NCBI GenBank assembly: GCA_039796915.1
Contig: JBDKIU010000131.1
Span: 1-5,680, forward strand
From: REEB481 sp039796915
GTDB taxonomy: Bacteria > Bacteroidota > Bacteroidia > NS11-12g > UBA955
DNA: 5,680 bases
Direction: 5' to 3'
The translations under genes were made by a program, and so were the position numbers. Within the stretch, counting starts at the first letter, position 1, and each line of letters starts with the position of its first letter. Below, piece after piece: positions 5,545 through 5,680 of the stretch. Under the pieces are notes generated by a model that searched no databases, was not told where the DNA came from, and saw nothing but the letters and a program-made list of their open reading frames with translations.

Positions 5545-5680
5545 ATGAACGGAGTATTTCAGGTTCCCCAAGCCGTTAACGAGCCCGTGCTGGATTACGC
5601 ACCGGGCAGTTCCGAACGCAAGAAGCTTAAGGCCGCGCTGGCAGAAGCCCGCAGCCAGGTTTTAGACATCCCCATGTATA
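5545..5680 (+). CDS. pruA: 1-pyrroline-5-carboxylate dehydrogenase (L-glutamate gamma-semialdehyde dehydrogenase), 3'-truncated by window edge
   Basis: Only the first 45 codons are visible: MNGVFQVPQAVNEPV, then LDYAPGSSERKKLKAAL and AEARSQVLDIPMY. The pattern NEP-x5-APGS-x-ER, followed by a charged helix and then a I-P segment, matches the amino end of stand-alone delta-1-pyrroline-5-carboxylate dehydrogenases of Bacteroidota and of eukaryotic ALDH4A1 (NEPV ... GSPER). The enzyme oxidises glutamate semialdehyde to glutamate with NAD+, the second step of proline breakdown. The catalytic Cys and Glu lie beyond the window, so the call rests on the amino end alone. The ATG at 5545 fits the family start well. 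There is no Shine-Dalgarno sequence; the TAnnTTTG box ends eight bases upstream. Confidence 0.85.
   Translation, partial: MNGVFQVPQAVNEPVLDYAPGSSERKKLKAALAEARSQVLDIPMY

Overview
The window looks like a stretch of a Bacteroidota chromosome, possibly Flavobacteriia-like (the class is inference). The evidence is: two promoters of the Bacteroidota TAnnTTTG type directly ahead of genes; no convincing Shine-Dalgarno sequence in front of any start; an AtpD of about 502 residues with an insertion I recall as typical of this phylum; a very short ATP synthase epsilon subunit; a DUF4199-type membrane protein; and a PruA amino terminus of the form I associate with Bacteroidota.

Layout from left to right. 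Positions 1-1250 hold the 3' part of pntB (+), the membrane and NADP(H)-binding subunit of proton-translocating transhydrogenase. A non-coding gap of about 250 bases with small hairpins follows, then a 73-residue two-helix membrane protein of unknown function (1505-1726, +). It converges on a soluble plant-type acyl-ACP desaturase (1867-2862, -). Upstream of the desaturase on the same strand is a four-helix DUF4199-type protein (2980-3537, -). The 150-base divergent region carries a good promoter for atpD (3688-5196, +) and atpC (5202-5432, +), an isolated two-gene F1 ATPase operon closed by a clear intrinsic terminator. A second TAnnTTTG promoter then drives pruA (1-pyrroline-5-carboxylate dehydrogenase), which starts at 5545 and runs off the window.

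The genes are mostly energy and membrane housekeeping. PntB uses the proton gradient to make NADPH, AtpD and AtpC belong to the enzyme that turns the gradient into ATP, PruA feeds proline carbon into glutamate with NADH production, and the desaturase sets membrane unsaturation. They appear to be separate transcription units rather than one pathway.

I found no mobile element, CRISPR array, RNA gene, defence locus or obviously new system. The points most worth a second look are the promoter and start-site architecture of atpD and pruA, the orphan 73-residue membrane protein with an imperfect inverted repeat around it, and the ATPase subunit peculiarities.
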